A stretch of DNA of 64,000 nucleotides from Psychrobacter aquimaris (GCF_016107525.1 NZ_JABASR010000002.1:237098-301097), one strand, 5' to 3'; counted from the stretch's first letter, positions 36,512 through 45,874 are shown. Numbers and translations are program-made. The notes: generated from the sequence alone by a model not told the origin.

Positions 36512-37255
36512 ATGTTTAGCCTGATAAAAGACTGGCGCGAGCAGCGTATACTGGACAATAGCGAATTTACTCATGCTGACTGGATGCAAGCGGCCAAGCG
36601 GATCGTGATACTTGATCGGCTAAACGAGGACGAGCTAAACCGTTTGTTTGAACTGGCGACGTTGTTTTTGGCAGATAAATCCATAACAGGTGCACAAGGT
36701 TTTGAGATTACTGATGCTGTCAGGCAATCGATTGCACTGCAAGCTTGCCTGCCGATCTTAAATCTCAGCCTTGAATGGTATGCTGGCTGGTCAGCCATTA
36801 TCATTTATCCTGGTTCCTACAAGAGCGAAACAACCACTGTCGATGAACTGGGCATCGTCCATGAGGGCAGTCAGCACCGTAGCGGTGAGGCGTGGCTGCG
36901 CGGCCCCGTTATTCTGTCATGGAAAGATGCGAAACACTCAGGCGAGCGCGATGGTCATAACGTTGTCATCCACGAATTTGTGCATAAACTTGATATGTTA
37001 AATGGCCGTGCCAATGGCTTTCCACCACTGCAACCCGATATGGATCCTGCGCGCTGGACTGAGATTATGACACATGACTTTGAAGACTTTCAGACTCATC
37101 GTAAGGCAGGACTAGATCGTTATGGCGCTACCAATCCTGCGGAGTTTTTTGCGGTTCTGAGCGAAGTGTTTTTTGAAACACCGCAAAAATTGGTAGATGC
37201 TTATCCAGATATCTATGAGATTATGGTGAAGTTTTTTCGCCAAACGCCACTTTAA
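36512..37255 (+). CDS. mtfA: MtfA-like zinc peptidase (M90)
   Basis: 247-residue cytosolic metallopeptidase. The zinc site is HEFVHKLDML (HEXXH), with the third ligand likely Glu in the downstream NPAEFFAVLSEVFFE helix. Further family blocks: ADWMQAAKRIVILDRL, YPGSYKSE, GPVILSWKD. In E. coli MtfA binds the Mlc repressor and has aminopeptidase activity; whether that applies here is unknown. AAGGA lies 8 nt upstream of the ATG. A terminator follows at 37315-37354. Confidence 0.88.
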   Translation: MFSLIKDWREQRILDNSEFTHADWMQAAKRIVILDRLNEDELNRLFELATLFLADKSITGAQGFEITDAVRQSIALQACLPILNLSLEWYAGWSAIIIYPGSYKSETTTVDELGIVHEGSQHRSGEAWLRGPVILSWKDAKHSGERDGHNVVIHEFVHKLDMLNGRANGFPPLQPDMDPARWTEIMTHDFEDFQTHRKAGLDRYGATNPAEFFAVLSEVFFETPQKLVDAYPDIYEIMVKFFRQTPL

Positions 37256-37314
37256 TAAGATCATTAGTATTTAACATTTATGTTGAATACTGAATATACA
37301 GGCGGAAAAATAAT

Positions 37315-37354
37315 AAAAAGGGCAGTGTATGGCTTCGGTGACACTGCCTTTTTT
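37315..37354. terminator. Intrinsic terminator after mtfA
   Basis: AAAAAGGGCAGTGT / ACACTGCCTTTTTT hairpin (GGCAGTGT 37321-37328; ACACTGCC 37341-37348; T6). Shared with the convergent lipoprotein gene. Confidence 0.82.
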
Positions 37355-37401
37355 ATTACTCATTCTTTATTTAAATACATGTTTTTATAGATAAAAATTA
37401 T

Positions 37402-38067
37402 TTAAACTGTCCATTGCTCATTCACAATAGCGACCAAATAGCGTTTGCCTTGATATCCTTCAAACACTAAGCGCATGATGCGCCAATCCATACCAGCGTA
37501 TTCCTCTGAGCCTTTATGATAAAACTCGACAACCTCTGAATTGGGATAAATCTTCTTTAGGTTATTAATCATATTACCGCTGTGTTGGAATTCATTAATA
37601 CTGATACTGGCATTGTTAAATTTTCTAGCATCAATCCATGTGTCTAAATATACAGGTAGTGGCGTGACTAGTAGATCGCCAGTACCGTCTTTTTCACCCC
37701 AAGTAAAGCGCACTTTGGACTGTTGTAGATATTGCGCGAATTGTTCACGGCTAAAGACTTTATCAGTCTCAGGACGCACATAGGCATACATCGAAAAACT
37801 AATACCACGGGTTGGATGAATATCATTGATGATGCGAGCAAAGTCTTGATTCGCAAGTGCGCGCTGAATACGTACGGCTTGCTGCTTAAGGGTTTGCTGA
37901 CTGATGTCGGAGACTGTAGGCGTTGATGAGTGGCTATTAGATTGATTGGTAATGGCTGTATTGGATTCAGCAGAAGATTGACAGCCCGTTGCTGTTAGCA
38001 CCAAAGCCAATGCGCCGCCAACGGTTAATTTAGACGAGCGGTCTTTAAAAGTAGATAATATGGTCAT
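37402..38067 (-). CDS. Hypothetical lipoprotein
   Basis: 221-residue exported protein. Signal: basic start (FKDRSSK), hydrophobic LTVGGALALVLTA and lipobox TATGC (Cys 29). A Ser/Thr/Asn-rich linker (30-55) precedes a globular domain (IQRALANQDFARIINDIHPT through GMDWRIMRLVFEGYQGKRYL). I do not recognise the domain with certainty; the ending resembles small envelope proteins with an NTF2-like fold. AAGGATG precedes the ATG. Single gene. Confidence 0.75.
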   Translation of the reverse strand: MTILSTFKDRSSKLTVGGALALVLTATGCQSSAESNTAITNQSNSHSSTPTVSDISQQTLKQQAVRIQRALANQDFARIINDIHPTRGISFSMYAYVRPETDKVFSREQFAQYLQQSKVRFTWGEKDGTGDLLVTPLPVYLDTWIDARKFNNASISINEFQHSGNMINNLKKIYPNSEVVEFYHKGSEEYAGMDWRIMRLVFEGYQGKRYLVAIVNEQWTV

Positions 38068-38236
38068 AAAGCATCCTTAATGAGCAAGTTTTACAAAGTT
38101 ACTATGTAAAAATTATTATGTAATAGATTATTTCTAGTAGATAAACCGGAATGATACGATAATACAGCAGAGTCATAATATGGTTATGATGTAATGGTTT
38201 ATAACACTTATATCATTGAAGCTCGTAGAGAATGCT

Positions 38237-38722
38237 ATGCCAACACATTACTCATTGACGCTGCTAATCATAGGACTGATAGCAACCAATTCTGCTATAG
38301 CGAATATAGTAGAGTCGACTCAAACCTATGCAGCCATAAAAATAGCGACCATTAGCGACATGTATCAGCAAGACGTCAGCAATCAAGGCATGGATAATCC
38401 AATCGTATTGCAACAGTATGCCGACCCAGATTTACAAGCAGCGATGCAAATTGAGCAGGATTATTTTGATAGAGAGCAAATATCTTGTCATGTTGGTTAT
38501 GACGTATTGTGGGATTCGCAAGATCCTGATTATGCACAAGACAAACAGTTTTCGATGACTAACCAAGGATTGGTACAAGTAAGTTTGGCACATGGCAGCA
38601 ATGTTTATTATGAGTTGTCATGTAGTGGCATCGATGACGATGCTAGTTGCCGAGTGGCGGATGTGATTTTAAATGAGGATAGCAAGTCCTTACGAAAGCA
38701 TTTACTAGAAACCTGTCGCTAG
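38237..38722 (+). CDS. Hypothetical exported protein
   Basis: 161 residues. The N-terminus MPTHYSLTLLIIGLIATNSA followed by IANIVES is a signal peptide, probably cleaved after AIA. The mature part is acidic with four Cys (ISCHVGYD, LSCSGIDDDASC, ETCR) likely forming two disulfides. No domain recognised. The start at 38237 was preferred to a TTG at 38216. Neighbours give no clue. Confidence 0.65.
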   Translation: MPTHYSLTLLIIGLIATNSAIANIVESTQTYAAIKIATISDMYQQDVSNQGMDNPIVLQQYADPDLQAAMQIEQDYFDREQISCHVGYDVLWDSQDPDYAQDKQFSMTNQGLVQVSLAHGSNVYYELSCSGIDDDASCRVADVILNEDSKSLRKHLLETCR

Positions 38723-39047
38723 CCAGTGATGAGTGTTATTTTTATTGATATCTACATATGATATAAAAAGGTTATAAATTTTTAATAAAAGTCATAGAGA
38801 TAACCATGAAAGTTTCCAAATGAAGCTGTATAAATATTATTAGTCTACTCTCCAAAGCTATTGGTTTGTTTTCGCATAATGTATATTATGTTAAATAAAG
38901 TCTATGTGGTATTAACTTCATAATAAAGGCTGAGATCCTTGTATATCAAGTACGTAAGAACGGAATACACTATCGCTTATATTAGTTCAGGATCATACTG
39001 CTCAGTCCTTGCAAGCTTGCAAGCTTGCATTGATTAGCTTTGTTATG
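38723..39047. other. Gap with an IS-derived repeat and a short tandem repeat
   Basis: AT-rich and non-coding. It contains a 24-nt sequence at 38898-38921 found again, 22 of 24 identical, at 48137-48160. It also has GCAAGCTT repeated in tandem around 39010-39027. It borders the IS3 fragment and is probably the remains of that element. Confidence 0.5.
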
Positions 39048-39170
39048 CTAGTTAGATAAGGTGATGCCAAGCTGCTTTGCAGTGGCTAAAATATTGCCGT
39101 TATTATCTGCTAGCTTCTTGACGGCTTCGGCTTTAAATTGGGCGCTATAAGTTCTTACTTTCTTGGTCAT
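39048..39170 (-). pseudogene. IS3-family transposase OrfA, N-terminal fragment
   Basis: 40-codon frame starting MTKKVRTYSAQFKAEAVKKL, then ADNNGNILATAKQLGITLSN and a stop. This is the N-terminal HTH of an IS3-family OrfA (about 90-100 residues when complete); the rest is missing. The element end lies to its right (39200-39230), and the same end sequence recurs at 47428-47458. Confidence 0.8.
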
Positions 39171-39199
39171 GGTAAACTTCGGTTAATACGCTTAGTTTA

Positions 39200-39230
39200 C
39201 CAAGTTTAGTTGTACGGTTTCTTCAGCATA
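39200..39230 (-). repeat. IS3 left-end sequence, copy A
   Basis: 31-nt sequence (contains TTGTACGGTTTCTTCAGCAT) directly upstream of the OrfA fragment; 30 of 31 bases match the reverse complement of 47428-47458. It marks the 5' untranslated end of the same IS family. Confidence 0.7.
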
Positions 39231-39266
39231 GCTCAGAAACCTGATTTTAAATCCATAGATCGAGTT

Positions 39267-40181
39267 TTATGTTGTATGGCGTTTTGCCATATATTTACCC
39301 AGTAAGGGCAAGCAAAATGCTGGTAATTGAAAAGCACCCAGTAACGGTAGAAATACCGCACCCATAAAGGGCACAGTTATGGTGTAAGCAAGTAATACAT
39401 TGCGCCCACCACACACCAGCGCCGCGACAATAGCGTTCTCATAGCCAAAACGCCGATAGATGATATAAGCGGTAAAATAAAACACCAAGGCCAATACAGA
39501 GCTTAGCACTAGTAATAATAACGCTTGCCACGGATTATGGTCAAAGGTAGTACGAAACCCTGCCATCAGTCCCAGTGGAAACAACATCAGTAGTAAAATA
39601 TTAAACTGTCCAATTTTGGGATAATAACGTGTCAAAATAGCAGGTGAAACGAACCGACGTACCCCCACAGCCAGCACCATTGGCATAACAATGTAAACCA
39701 ACAAGCGTTTGATATAAAGACCAACGTCTAAATGCGCGTTTCCATCGCCTAATAGCCACAGTACGCCTAATAATGTACATGGCATAACGAGCGTAGCAGC
39801 TATAGTTTTTGCCGTCGCCAGTTGTGCATCAAACCCCACCGCATTGACCAACGCACCACTACCAAACAATGGAGCGGTGGCACCAAGACCTGCAATAGCC
39901 AGTAGCCAATCGCCACGTACACCGAGTGCATAGGCAATTAATATTAAAACCAGACTCATACCCCCGCTTTGTAGCAAGGCAAAAACCCACACATAGCTTG
40001 TCGCTATACGCTTTAACAGCGCATACTGATCGATGCCCAGTAAAGTAAAAAACATCAAGAAGAACAGTATTTGGGGTAAATATACCAATACCGCATTGGA
40101 TAAGTTTGGAAAAACAAAACCCACAATGGCGCAAACTGGCATAATTAATGTGCTATGACGCGCAATAAAACGAAGAAACAT
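39267..40181 (-). CDS. Bile acid:sodium symporter (BASS/SBF) family transporter
   Basis: 304-residue integral membrane protein with about nine hydrophobic segments. The arrangement, with GLGATAPLFGSGALVNAVGF and ALVCGGRNVLLAYTITVPF, fits the SBF fold of Na-coupled organic anion transporters. The substrate is unknown. AGGAAAGG lies just before the ATG. The stop lies 37 nt from the IS3 end remnant. About 50 bp upstream of the start is a homopolymeric C8T7 tract (40231-40245). Confidence 0.75.
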   Translation of the reverse strand: MFLRFIARHSTLIMPVCAIVGFVFPNLSNAVLVYLPQILFFLMFFTLLGIDQYALLKRIATSYVWVFALLQSGGMSLVLILIAYALGVRGDWLLAIAGLGATAPLFGSGALVNAVGFDAQLATAKTIAATLVMPCTLLGVLWLLGDGNAHLDVGLYIKRLLVYIVMPMVLAVGVRRFVSPAILTRYYPKIGQFNILLLMLFPLGLMAGFRTTFDHNPWQALLLLVLSSVLALVFYFTAYIIYRRFGYENAIVAALVCGGRNVLLAYTITVPFMGAVFLPLLGAFQLPAFCLPLLGKYMAKRHTT

Positions 40182-40973
40182 GACCTTTCCTAATAAAAAA
40201 CATTCATAAAAAAGCGGGTATTACCTCCCTCCCCCCCCTTTTTTTACCATCCGTTATGCAAATAATCCCCACATGATACTCTTTTAGTATTTTAATTATC
40301 TAATCATTCCACTGTTACGGTTTACTGCGTTTTTAAGGCTGTACCGTTTTTTCACTAAAAAGATGCCGCATATTTTATGGTTTATACTGGGGTTTGCAGT
40401 AATATTTTTATGCTCTCTAGGTTTGCGACATTATCAATATCATATTGGGCAGATAAATACCATAAAAAGTCTTTCTTTGATGCGTCTGCTGAACCACGCT
40501 GGGATTGTTTGAGGTTCAACAATCTTAGAGAGTATGGAAATTCCTAGGTGTCTCATCCATCTACCACATCGATGCCTATATAACGCACCGACCCAATTTA
40601 ATGAGTTGATAATTGCTAAACTGATTAAATAAGTTTGGTTCCCTAGTGAGGACTTGAACACTCGGCTGTAGGTTAATGATGACAATGGTTTGAGATATTT
40701 AGATAATTAAAGTGTACTTCGGTGTGTACATGCAGTGGGATTTTCGACGGTATTTCAAGTTACTTTTTATTTATCATAACGTCTGTTAAGCGAGGCTTAT
40801 TTGTTTGTCAGATCATTGTATCCCATCAATAGCTTGTAGCGCTCAGCTGTTAGGCTTTAACGCTAATGTGGTGCTCTTGGACAGTAGTTAGTTGTTAAAA
40901 AGCATGTTAGGCATTGATTATGCTAGGTATATTGTCAGTCATAAATCCCATAATTCTAAGAAATAGAGTAAAC
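40182..40973. other. Non-coding gap with homopolymer tract and IS-end-like sequence
   Basis: About 790 bp. It includes CCTCCCTCCCCCCCCTTT (40224-40241) upstream of the symporter gene, and GGTTCCCTAGTGA (40637-40649), whose exact inverse stands at 42566-42578 beyond the ABC-F pseudogene. A stretch at about 40570-40595 resembles 47540-47565 (TCGGTGC...TATA.AGGCA on the minus strand). An 81-codon minus frame (40440-40685) shows no known domain and is probably decayed mobile DNA. Confidence 0.45.
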
Positions 40974-42557
40974 ATGCAAAATTTGATTGAAGCAAAACAG
41001 ATAAGCTTAACTTTCCCTGATTCGCCTTTACACTTATTTTCAGGAATTGATCTATTCTTGACTGATGAATTACAAGCACTGATTGGTAGGAATGGGGTAG
41101 GAAAATCCTATTTAGCAGCAATACTAGCAGATAAATTAAAATCTAGTGAAGGAAGCGTACATCGCTTTTGCAATATAGGTTATTTGGCTCAAGGTGAGAC
41201 AGTATTAGCAGGAACAGCAGGTGATATTTTAGGTACAAGTCAGATACAGAAAATCAGCATCCGAGTCCTAGATGGCGAAGGTACACCTGAAGACTTTAAC
41301 TTTATGGATGATAAATGGAATTGGGAGGTTGAAACAGAAGCGCTTTTAGCAGAAGGGGAGCTAACACTAGATATACTTGATCGTTCATTTAAGACGCTAA
41401 GCGGTGGCGAACAGACGCGCTTAAAGCTACTGGCACTCAAAAAGCAAGGTTGTGACTTTTTAATACTCGATGAGCCAAGCAATCATTTAGATCGTGATGG
41501 GCGTATGTGGCTTGCATAATGGATAAAAAACTTTAGCGGTGGGGTTTTACTGGTAACGCATGACACCATCTTGCTAAAGCAAGTACAGATCGTTTATGAG
41601 CTAACTCCTACAGGGCTATCAGTTAGTCATGGCGGTTGGAATGATTGGCTACAAAGTCAGGAGCAATTACTTTTGGGCGCTCAAAGAGATGCAGCTCAAA
41701 CGAAAAAAGAATTACAGCAAGCTAAACGTGATCAGCAAATGGCTCAAGAAAAGACAGAACAGCGCCAAAGTCGTGGCAAAAATCAGCGCAAAGATAGTAA
41801 CCAAAGCAAAATTATTTTAGACCGTGAATTAGGACGTTCTGAAGCTACACAATCACGCAAAGCCAAGCTTCATGATGATCGAACACAAAATGCAGCTGAT
41901 CAAGCAGCCAGTGCTAAGGCTCAGCTAGAAATCATAGAGCCGCTAGCAAGTGTCACCGCGCCACCTGAAGCTGCGAGCAATCCTCTTTTGCATTTATCTA
42001 ACATCGTTCTACCGTTTGGTGCGACAGCGCCTATTAGCCTAATTGTGAATAAAGGTGAACGTATTGCTATCACTGGTAAAAACGGCAGCGGAAAATCTAC
42101 ACTACTAAAAGTAATATCAGGTCAGCTTGAGGCAGAGCAAGGTGAAATAGCAGTGACTGGGTCCTATCGTTTAATGGATCAGCATTTCTCTTTTCTTGAT
42201 AAGGAGTTATCAGCACTAGATAATTTTCGTCAGCAATCATCTGGCTGGACAGAAGACTTATATCGAACCCGATTAGCACAGCTTAGAATCAAGGGTGACG
42301 CTGCAATAAAACCAGTTCATACCCTAAGTGGTGGTGAGCAACTCAAAGTCGCTTTGGCGTGCTTATTTTGTGGTGCTACTGCGCCAGCATTATTACTATT
42401 AGATGAGCCAGACAATCACTTAGACATAGAATCAAAAAATTTGCTTCAGCAAGCATTACACGATTACACAGGTGCTCTCATTTTAGTTTCTCATGACGAA
42501 AAGTTTATAGAAGCCATTGGTAATACGGATTACATAAGACTAGAGAGTACAGTTTAG
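40974..42557 (+). pseudogene. ABC-F ATPase gene interrupted by an in-frame stop
   Basis: Duplicated ABC-F protein without membrane segments (ribosome-associated family that includes antibiotic-protection factors). First half: Walker A GRNGVGKS, signature LSGGEQTRLKL, Walker B FLILDEPSNHLD. Second half: GKNGSGKST, LSGGEQLKVAL, LLLLDEPDNHLDIESK. A TAA at 41517-41519 falls inside the first ATPase core, between MWLA and WIKNFSGGVLLVTHD; the frame is the same on both sides, so one substitution (for instance CAA to TAA) explains it. Without the stop it would be 527 residues. The start at 40974 (MQNLIEAKQISLTF) follows TAGAG. The second half is open from 41571, but unlikely to work alone. Confidence 0.82.
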
Positions 42558-42603
42558 GAGGGTATATCACTAGGGAACCATCAAAACAGACCTCTCAATC
42601 AAC

Positions 42604-42628
42604 TAATAGACCACTTCAAGTGGTCTAT
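42604..42628. other. Hairpin between the ABC-F pseudogene and the NAD(P)-binding gene
   Basis: AATAGACCAC (42604-42613) / GTGGTCTATT (42619-42628), 5-nt loop, no strong T-run. It may end transcription of the convergent genes weakly, and it resembles AATAGAC-type sequences near 47670 and 54100. Confidence 0.5.
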
Positions 42629-42668
42629 TATTAGTCTACAAGCTAAAAATGCTGACCAATCCATCAAG

Positions 42669-43325
42669 CTATTTAGCAAATTTTGCGACCGCTTCAGCAA
42701 CCGGCTGCTCGCCTTGAGTTAGCTCAATAATGACTCTATTGACGGCTGGATGCTCGATAATTTCGAGTAATGTAGAAGCCACATCTTCGCGTGCTACCTC
42801 TCCATAAGGAATCGCTAAACCGGTATGTACGTGTTGAGTGCCTGCATCATCAAGCAGCAGACCTGGGCGCACGATAACCCAGTCAAGATCAGTAGCGCTT
42901 AGATGTACATCGGCTTGTTTTTTGACAGCCATATAATTTTCAAAGGTCTCAGACACTTCTTTACCTCTAGCGGCTTCAGGAAATGCTGACACCAATAAAA
43001 AACGCTGAATACCTGCTTGCTGTGCGGCCGCTACGGCCAACTCCAGACCTTTACCATCGATAGCATCGGTCATCTCTTTGCCACCTTTACCGCCAGCACC
43101 CGCTGAAAATACGACGGTGTCACACTCACCCATCAGTTCAGCTAACGCTTGGGTATCAAGTTTCAGCAAATCACCTAACACAGACCTTGCGCCCAGATTT
43201 TTTAGCGCCTCAGCTTGATCAGGGTTACGGTACATTGACCACGCTTCGTGACCACGAGAGACCAGTTGTTTGGCTAAATGGCGGCCTACCTTGCCTGATC
43301 CACCAACAATAAATACTTTAGACAT
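42669..43325 (-). CDS. NAD(P)-binding oxidoreductase (atypical SDR, NmrA-like)
   Basis: 218-residue single-domain Rossmann protein: VFIVGGSGKVGRHLAKQLVS (dinucleotide motif), VVFSAGAGGKGG, FLLVSAF, then YMAVKKQADVHL and DLDWVIVRPGLL. It fits the short SDR/NmrA-like group that lacks the classic YXXXK order at the usual spacing. Substrate unknown. AAGGAAAACC precedes the ATG. Last gene of a probable minus-strand unit with the two genes upstream. Confidence 0.85.
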   Translation of the reverse strand: MSKVFIVGGSGKVGRHLAKQLVSRGHEAWSMYRNPDQAEALKNLGARSVLGDLLKLDTQALAELMGECDTVVFSAGAGGKGGKEMTDAIDGKGLELAVAAAQQAGIQRFLLVSAFPEAARGKEVSETFENYMAVKKQADVHLSATDLDWVIVRPGLLLDDAGTQHVHTGLAIPYGEVAREDVASTLLEIIEHPAVNRVIIELTQGEQPVAEAVAKFAK

Positions 43326-43455
43326 AAGGTTTTCCTTATCATTCTATAAATAATTTTTAAGTCACTAGCAAAGTACTAATGCTCATATGATCTGTGTTTG
43401 TAACATAGCTCTTTAGCCAGTGATAACCGTCTGAACTAATGGCTCAAAGCTATTA

Positions 43456-43842
43456 TTAAGGCGCAACATGGGTGTGATAGATTTTGTTAATCACGGTCCA
43501 ATTACTATCTACTTTCAATAAATTAAAGAAGTCAGTGAAGCAAAAACCTGAGATATCATTGGTATCAATACGAGCTGAAGCGGCATTACCGACGATGTCT
43601 AAGCTAACAATAGCGCTTTTGGCTTCAGGAGAAGAGTAAAAAATATCGCTATCGATAGTATCAAAGAGGTTTTGGATGGGGCCGCCATCAAGATTACCGT
43701 TTGCATCTAACCCAAAAATAGTAGCTTGATTAGCAAAAGCAGGTTGCATAATACTGCTGTCTGCTTGCTTACCTCCATTATTGTATAAATCTAATACTGC
43801 AACGATAGCGTTATATTCTTCTACGTAAGTAGGTTTACTCAT
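43456..43842 (-). CDS. NTF2-like (lumazine-binding-like) protein
   Basis: 128-residue small domain: YNAIVAVLDLYNNGGKQADS, AFANQATIFGLDANG, ISGFCFTDFFNLLKV, NWTVINKIYHTH. The pattern is that of NTF2/SnoaL-type, lumazine-binding-like proteins, often helpers of oxidoreductases. The start at 43842 (MSKPTYVEEY) has AAGGAG 7 nt upstream; the open frame extends 26 codons further without a ribosome site. Confidence 0.78.
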   Translation of the reverse strand: MSKPTYVEEYNAIVAVLDLYNNGGKQADSSIMQPAFANQATIFGLDANGNLDGGPIQNLFDTIDSDIFYSSPEAKSAIVSLDIVGNAASARIDTNDISGFCFTDFFNLLKVDSNWTVINKIYHTHVAP

Positions 43843-44006
43843 GGTGTTCTCCTTGGTTTGATTAAAGCACCTAAGCCTAGCTTCAGACTGACTTTTATGT
43901 AGCGTTATTATATTGAGCAATAGGCTCGTTTCTACTCGTTTTCACTTATCTAAAGTACTGATAAGGTTATAGTGCTTCGTAAATAAAATATTTTAATAGT
44001 TGCTGC

Positions 44007-45110
44007 TTAATAATCACCATTTGGCCAGTCGGTATAACCTTCAGCACCGCCACCATAATAAGACTCCTGTGGTGCAATCGTCAGCTCAACGCCATGTTGA
44101 AATCTGGCCACTAAATCAGGGTTAGAGATAAACAATCGGCCAAAAGCAACGGCGTCAATTTTGCCCTCATCGCGTCTTTGTAGCGCTAAATCTAAGTCAT
44201 AATTGTTATTGCCAATATAAGGTCCAGAAAACAGCGCTCGCAAAACATCTAAATCAATATCATCAGGAACGGTACGTGAGCCCCCTGTCGCACCTTCCAC
44301 AAAGTGTAAATATGCCAAATTAAATTGGTTAAGTGCTTTAATAAGATAGCCGTAAGTGGCCATGACATTGCTGTCTAGCGGAGTATTACCCGCATCTGGT
44401 GATGCCGGTGATAAACGAATACCAACTCGATCAGCACCCCAGATATCTACAATAGCTTTAGTCACCTCTAGCGTTAAGCGCGTACGGTTTTCTATTGAGC
44501 CGCCATACTGATCGCTACGCTGATTGGTTGAATCTCGTAAAAACTGATCCAACAGATAGCTGTTGGCAGAATGCACTTCGACCCCATCAAAACCTGCTCG
44601 CTTAGCATTACGGGCAGCAATCTTATATTGCTCGATAATGCCTGGTATCTCATCCGTTGATAAAGCACGCGGCGTAGAGACATCCACAAACCCTTTTTCG
44701 GTATAGGTCTTGCCTTCCGCTTTAATCGCAGAGGGCGCCACTGGCAATTCGCCATTGGGTTGTAGTTCAACGCTCGAAAAACGGCCCACATGCCAAAGCT
44801 GGCTAACAATTTTGCCGCCAGCGGCGTGAACAGCGTCGGTCACCTGTTTCCAACCAGCGACCTGCTCGTCGCTCCATATACCAGGTGTCATGGCATAGCC
44901 ACGGCCTTGCGGTGATATATTGGTCGCTTCAGCAACGATAAGTCCTGCGCTCGCACGCTGTGCATAATAAAGTGCGTGCATGGCATTAGGTACACCATCT
45001 TCAGCATAGCGACTACGCGTGACCGGTGCCATAAAAACGCGATTGCTCATTTGTAGAGCGCCCATTTGCACGGGATTAAAAAGATCGCTATCAGTGATAA
45101 TATTTGTCAT
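44007..45110 (-). CDS. Old Yellow Enzyme family NADH:flavin oxidoreductase (NemA-like)
   Basis: 367-residue FMN enzyme reducing activated alkenes, quinones or nitro compounds. Blocks: LFNPVQMGALQMSNRVFMAP, APVTRSRY, LIVAEATNISPQGRGY, SQLWHVGRFSS, the substrate pair in VEVHSANSYLLDQFL, DQYGGSIENRTRL, and the flavin-binding AFGRLFISNPDLV. The ATG at 45110 was preferred to a TTG at 45122. The divergent TetR gene and two palindromic sites in the 117-bp gap point to induction by an electrophile. Confidence 0.9.
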   Translation of the reverse strand: MTNIITDSDLFNPVQMGALQMSNRVFMAPVTRSRYAEDGVPNAMHALYYAQRASAGLIVAEATNISPQGRGYAMTPGIWSDEQVAGWKQVTDAVHAAGGKIVSQLWHVGRFSSVELQPNGELPVAPSAIKAEGKTYTEKGFVDVSTPRALSTDEIPGIIEQYKIAARNAKRAGFDGVEVHSANSYLLDQFLRDSTNQRSDQYGGSIENRTRLTLEVTKAIVDIWGADRVGIRLSPASPDAGNTPLDSNVMATYGYLIKALNQFNLAYLHFVEGATGGSRTVPDDIDLDVLRALFSGPYIGNNNYDLDLALQRRDEGKIDAVAFGRLFISNPDLVARFQHGVELTIAPQESYYGGGAEGYTDWPNGDY

Positions 45111-45146
45111 AGTACTGCTCAACTTGATTCAATGAGTTTTAATTAT

Positions 45147-45190
45147 GTAGTGATCACTACAATTAAGGTATATTGTATAGTAACCACTAC
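45147..45190. promoter_or_regulatory. Two operator-like palindromes between nemA-like and TetR genes
   Basis: Site 1, GTAGTGATCACTAC (45147-45160), is a perfect 14-bp palindrome. Site 2, ATAGTAACCACTAC (45177-45190), matches it at 11 of 14 positions. Centres are 30 bp apart, close to three DNA turns. They are the likely binding sites of the adjacent TetR-type regulator for both promoters. Confidence 0.7.
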
Positions 45191-45227
45191 ATATATTGTC
45201 AACTCTTTTTTTAGCAATAGGTAAAGA

Positions 45228-45854
45228 ATGATGTCTGAGAAGATAGAAAAGTCTGTCAAAGCAGGCCGCGGTCGTCCGCGTAAGTTTGATAGGGAACTGG
45301 CGTTAACTCGTGCCCTAGATGTATTTTGGCTACAAGGTTATGAGCCTGCGTCTATTAATGATTTATGTACGGCTATGGAAATCAATCCTCCCAGTCTTTA
45401 TGCAGCATTTGGCAACAAGGCGCAGTTATTTTTGGAGTCCATGCGCTATTATGAAGCCAAATACTGGGATCATATTTGGGAAGAGATGGTACAAGAACCC
45501 GACTTAACCAAAGCTATTAATGATTTCTTTTTACAGGCTTCTAAGATATTGACGACACCTGAAGTGCCCTGTGGTTGTATGGTCGTGTTGGCAGCAATCA
45601 ATGTATCTGCTGACTCACAAGAGGTGCTTAATGAAGTCAAAAAATTGCGTCAAGAAGGGCGTGATTGCTTTTTAGCGCGATTAGAACAAGGCTTGCAATC
45701 AGGGCAGCTGCCTGCAGGGACTGATGTGAATATATTGGCGTATACGTTTAATACGTTATTGGAAGGCATGTCTATTCAAGCTCGTGATGGTTTGAGCCAA
45801 AAAGCTTTAGAGGGAATAGGCCGAGCGGCAGTAGCTATTTTGCCTAGATGCTAA
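45228..45854 (+). CDS. TetR/AcrR-family transcriptional regulator
   Basis: 208-residue repressor. N-terminal HTH: GRGRPRKFDRELALTRALDV, FWLQGYEPASINDLCTAMEI, NPPSLYAAFGNKAQLF. The ligand domain contains Cys in PCGCMVV, which could react with electrophiles as in NemR. It is divergent from the OYE gene with operator-like palindromes between, so it probably controls that cluster and itself. The ATG at 45228 is followed at once by a second ATG. A LysR gene starts 21 nt after its stop. Confidence 0.9.
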   Translation: MMSEKIEKSVKAGRGRPRKFDRELALTRALDVFWLQGYEPASINDLCTAMEINPPSLYAAFGNKAQLFLESMRYYEAKYWDHIWEEMVQEPDLTKAINDFFLQASKILTTPEVPCGCMVVLAAINVSADSQEVLNEVKKLRQEGRDCFLARLEQGLQSGQLPAGTDVNILAYTFNTLLEGMSIQARDGLSQKALEGIGRAAVAILPRC

Positions 45855-45874
45855 TAACTACTGTGGTGACATGA

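Noticed and set aside
39010..39027. GCAAGCTT tandem repeat as a CRISPR or iteron
   Set aside because: Two short adjacent copies only, with no spacers and no replication gene.
40440..40685. 81-codon minus frame upstream of the ABC-F pseudogene
   Set aside because: No recognised domain and within IS-like DNA; probably a decayed fragment, not a gene.
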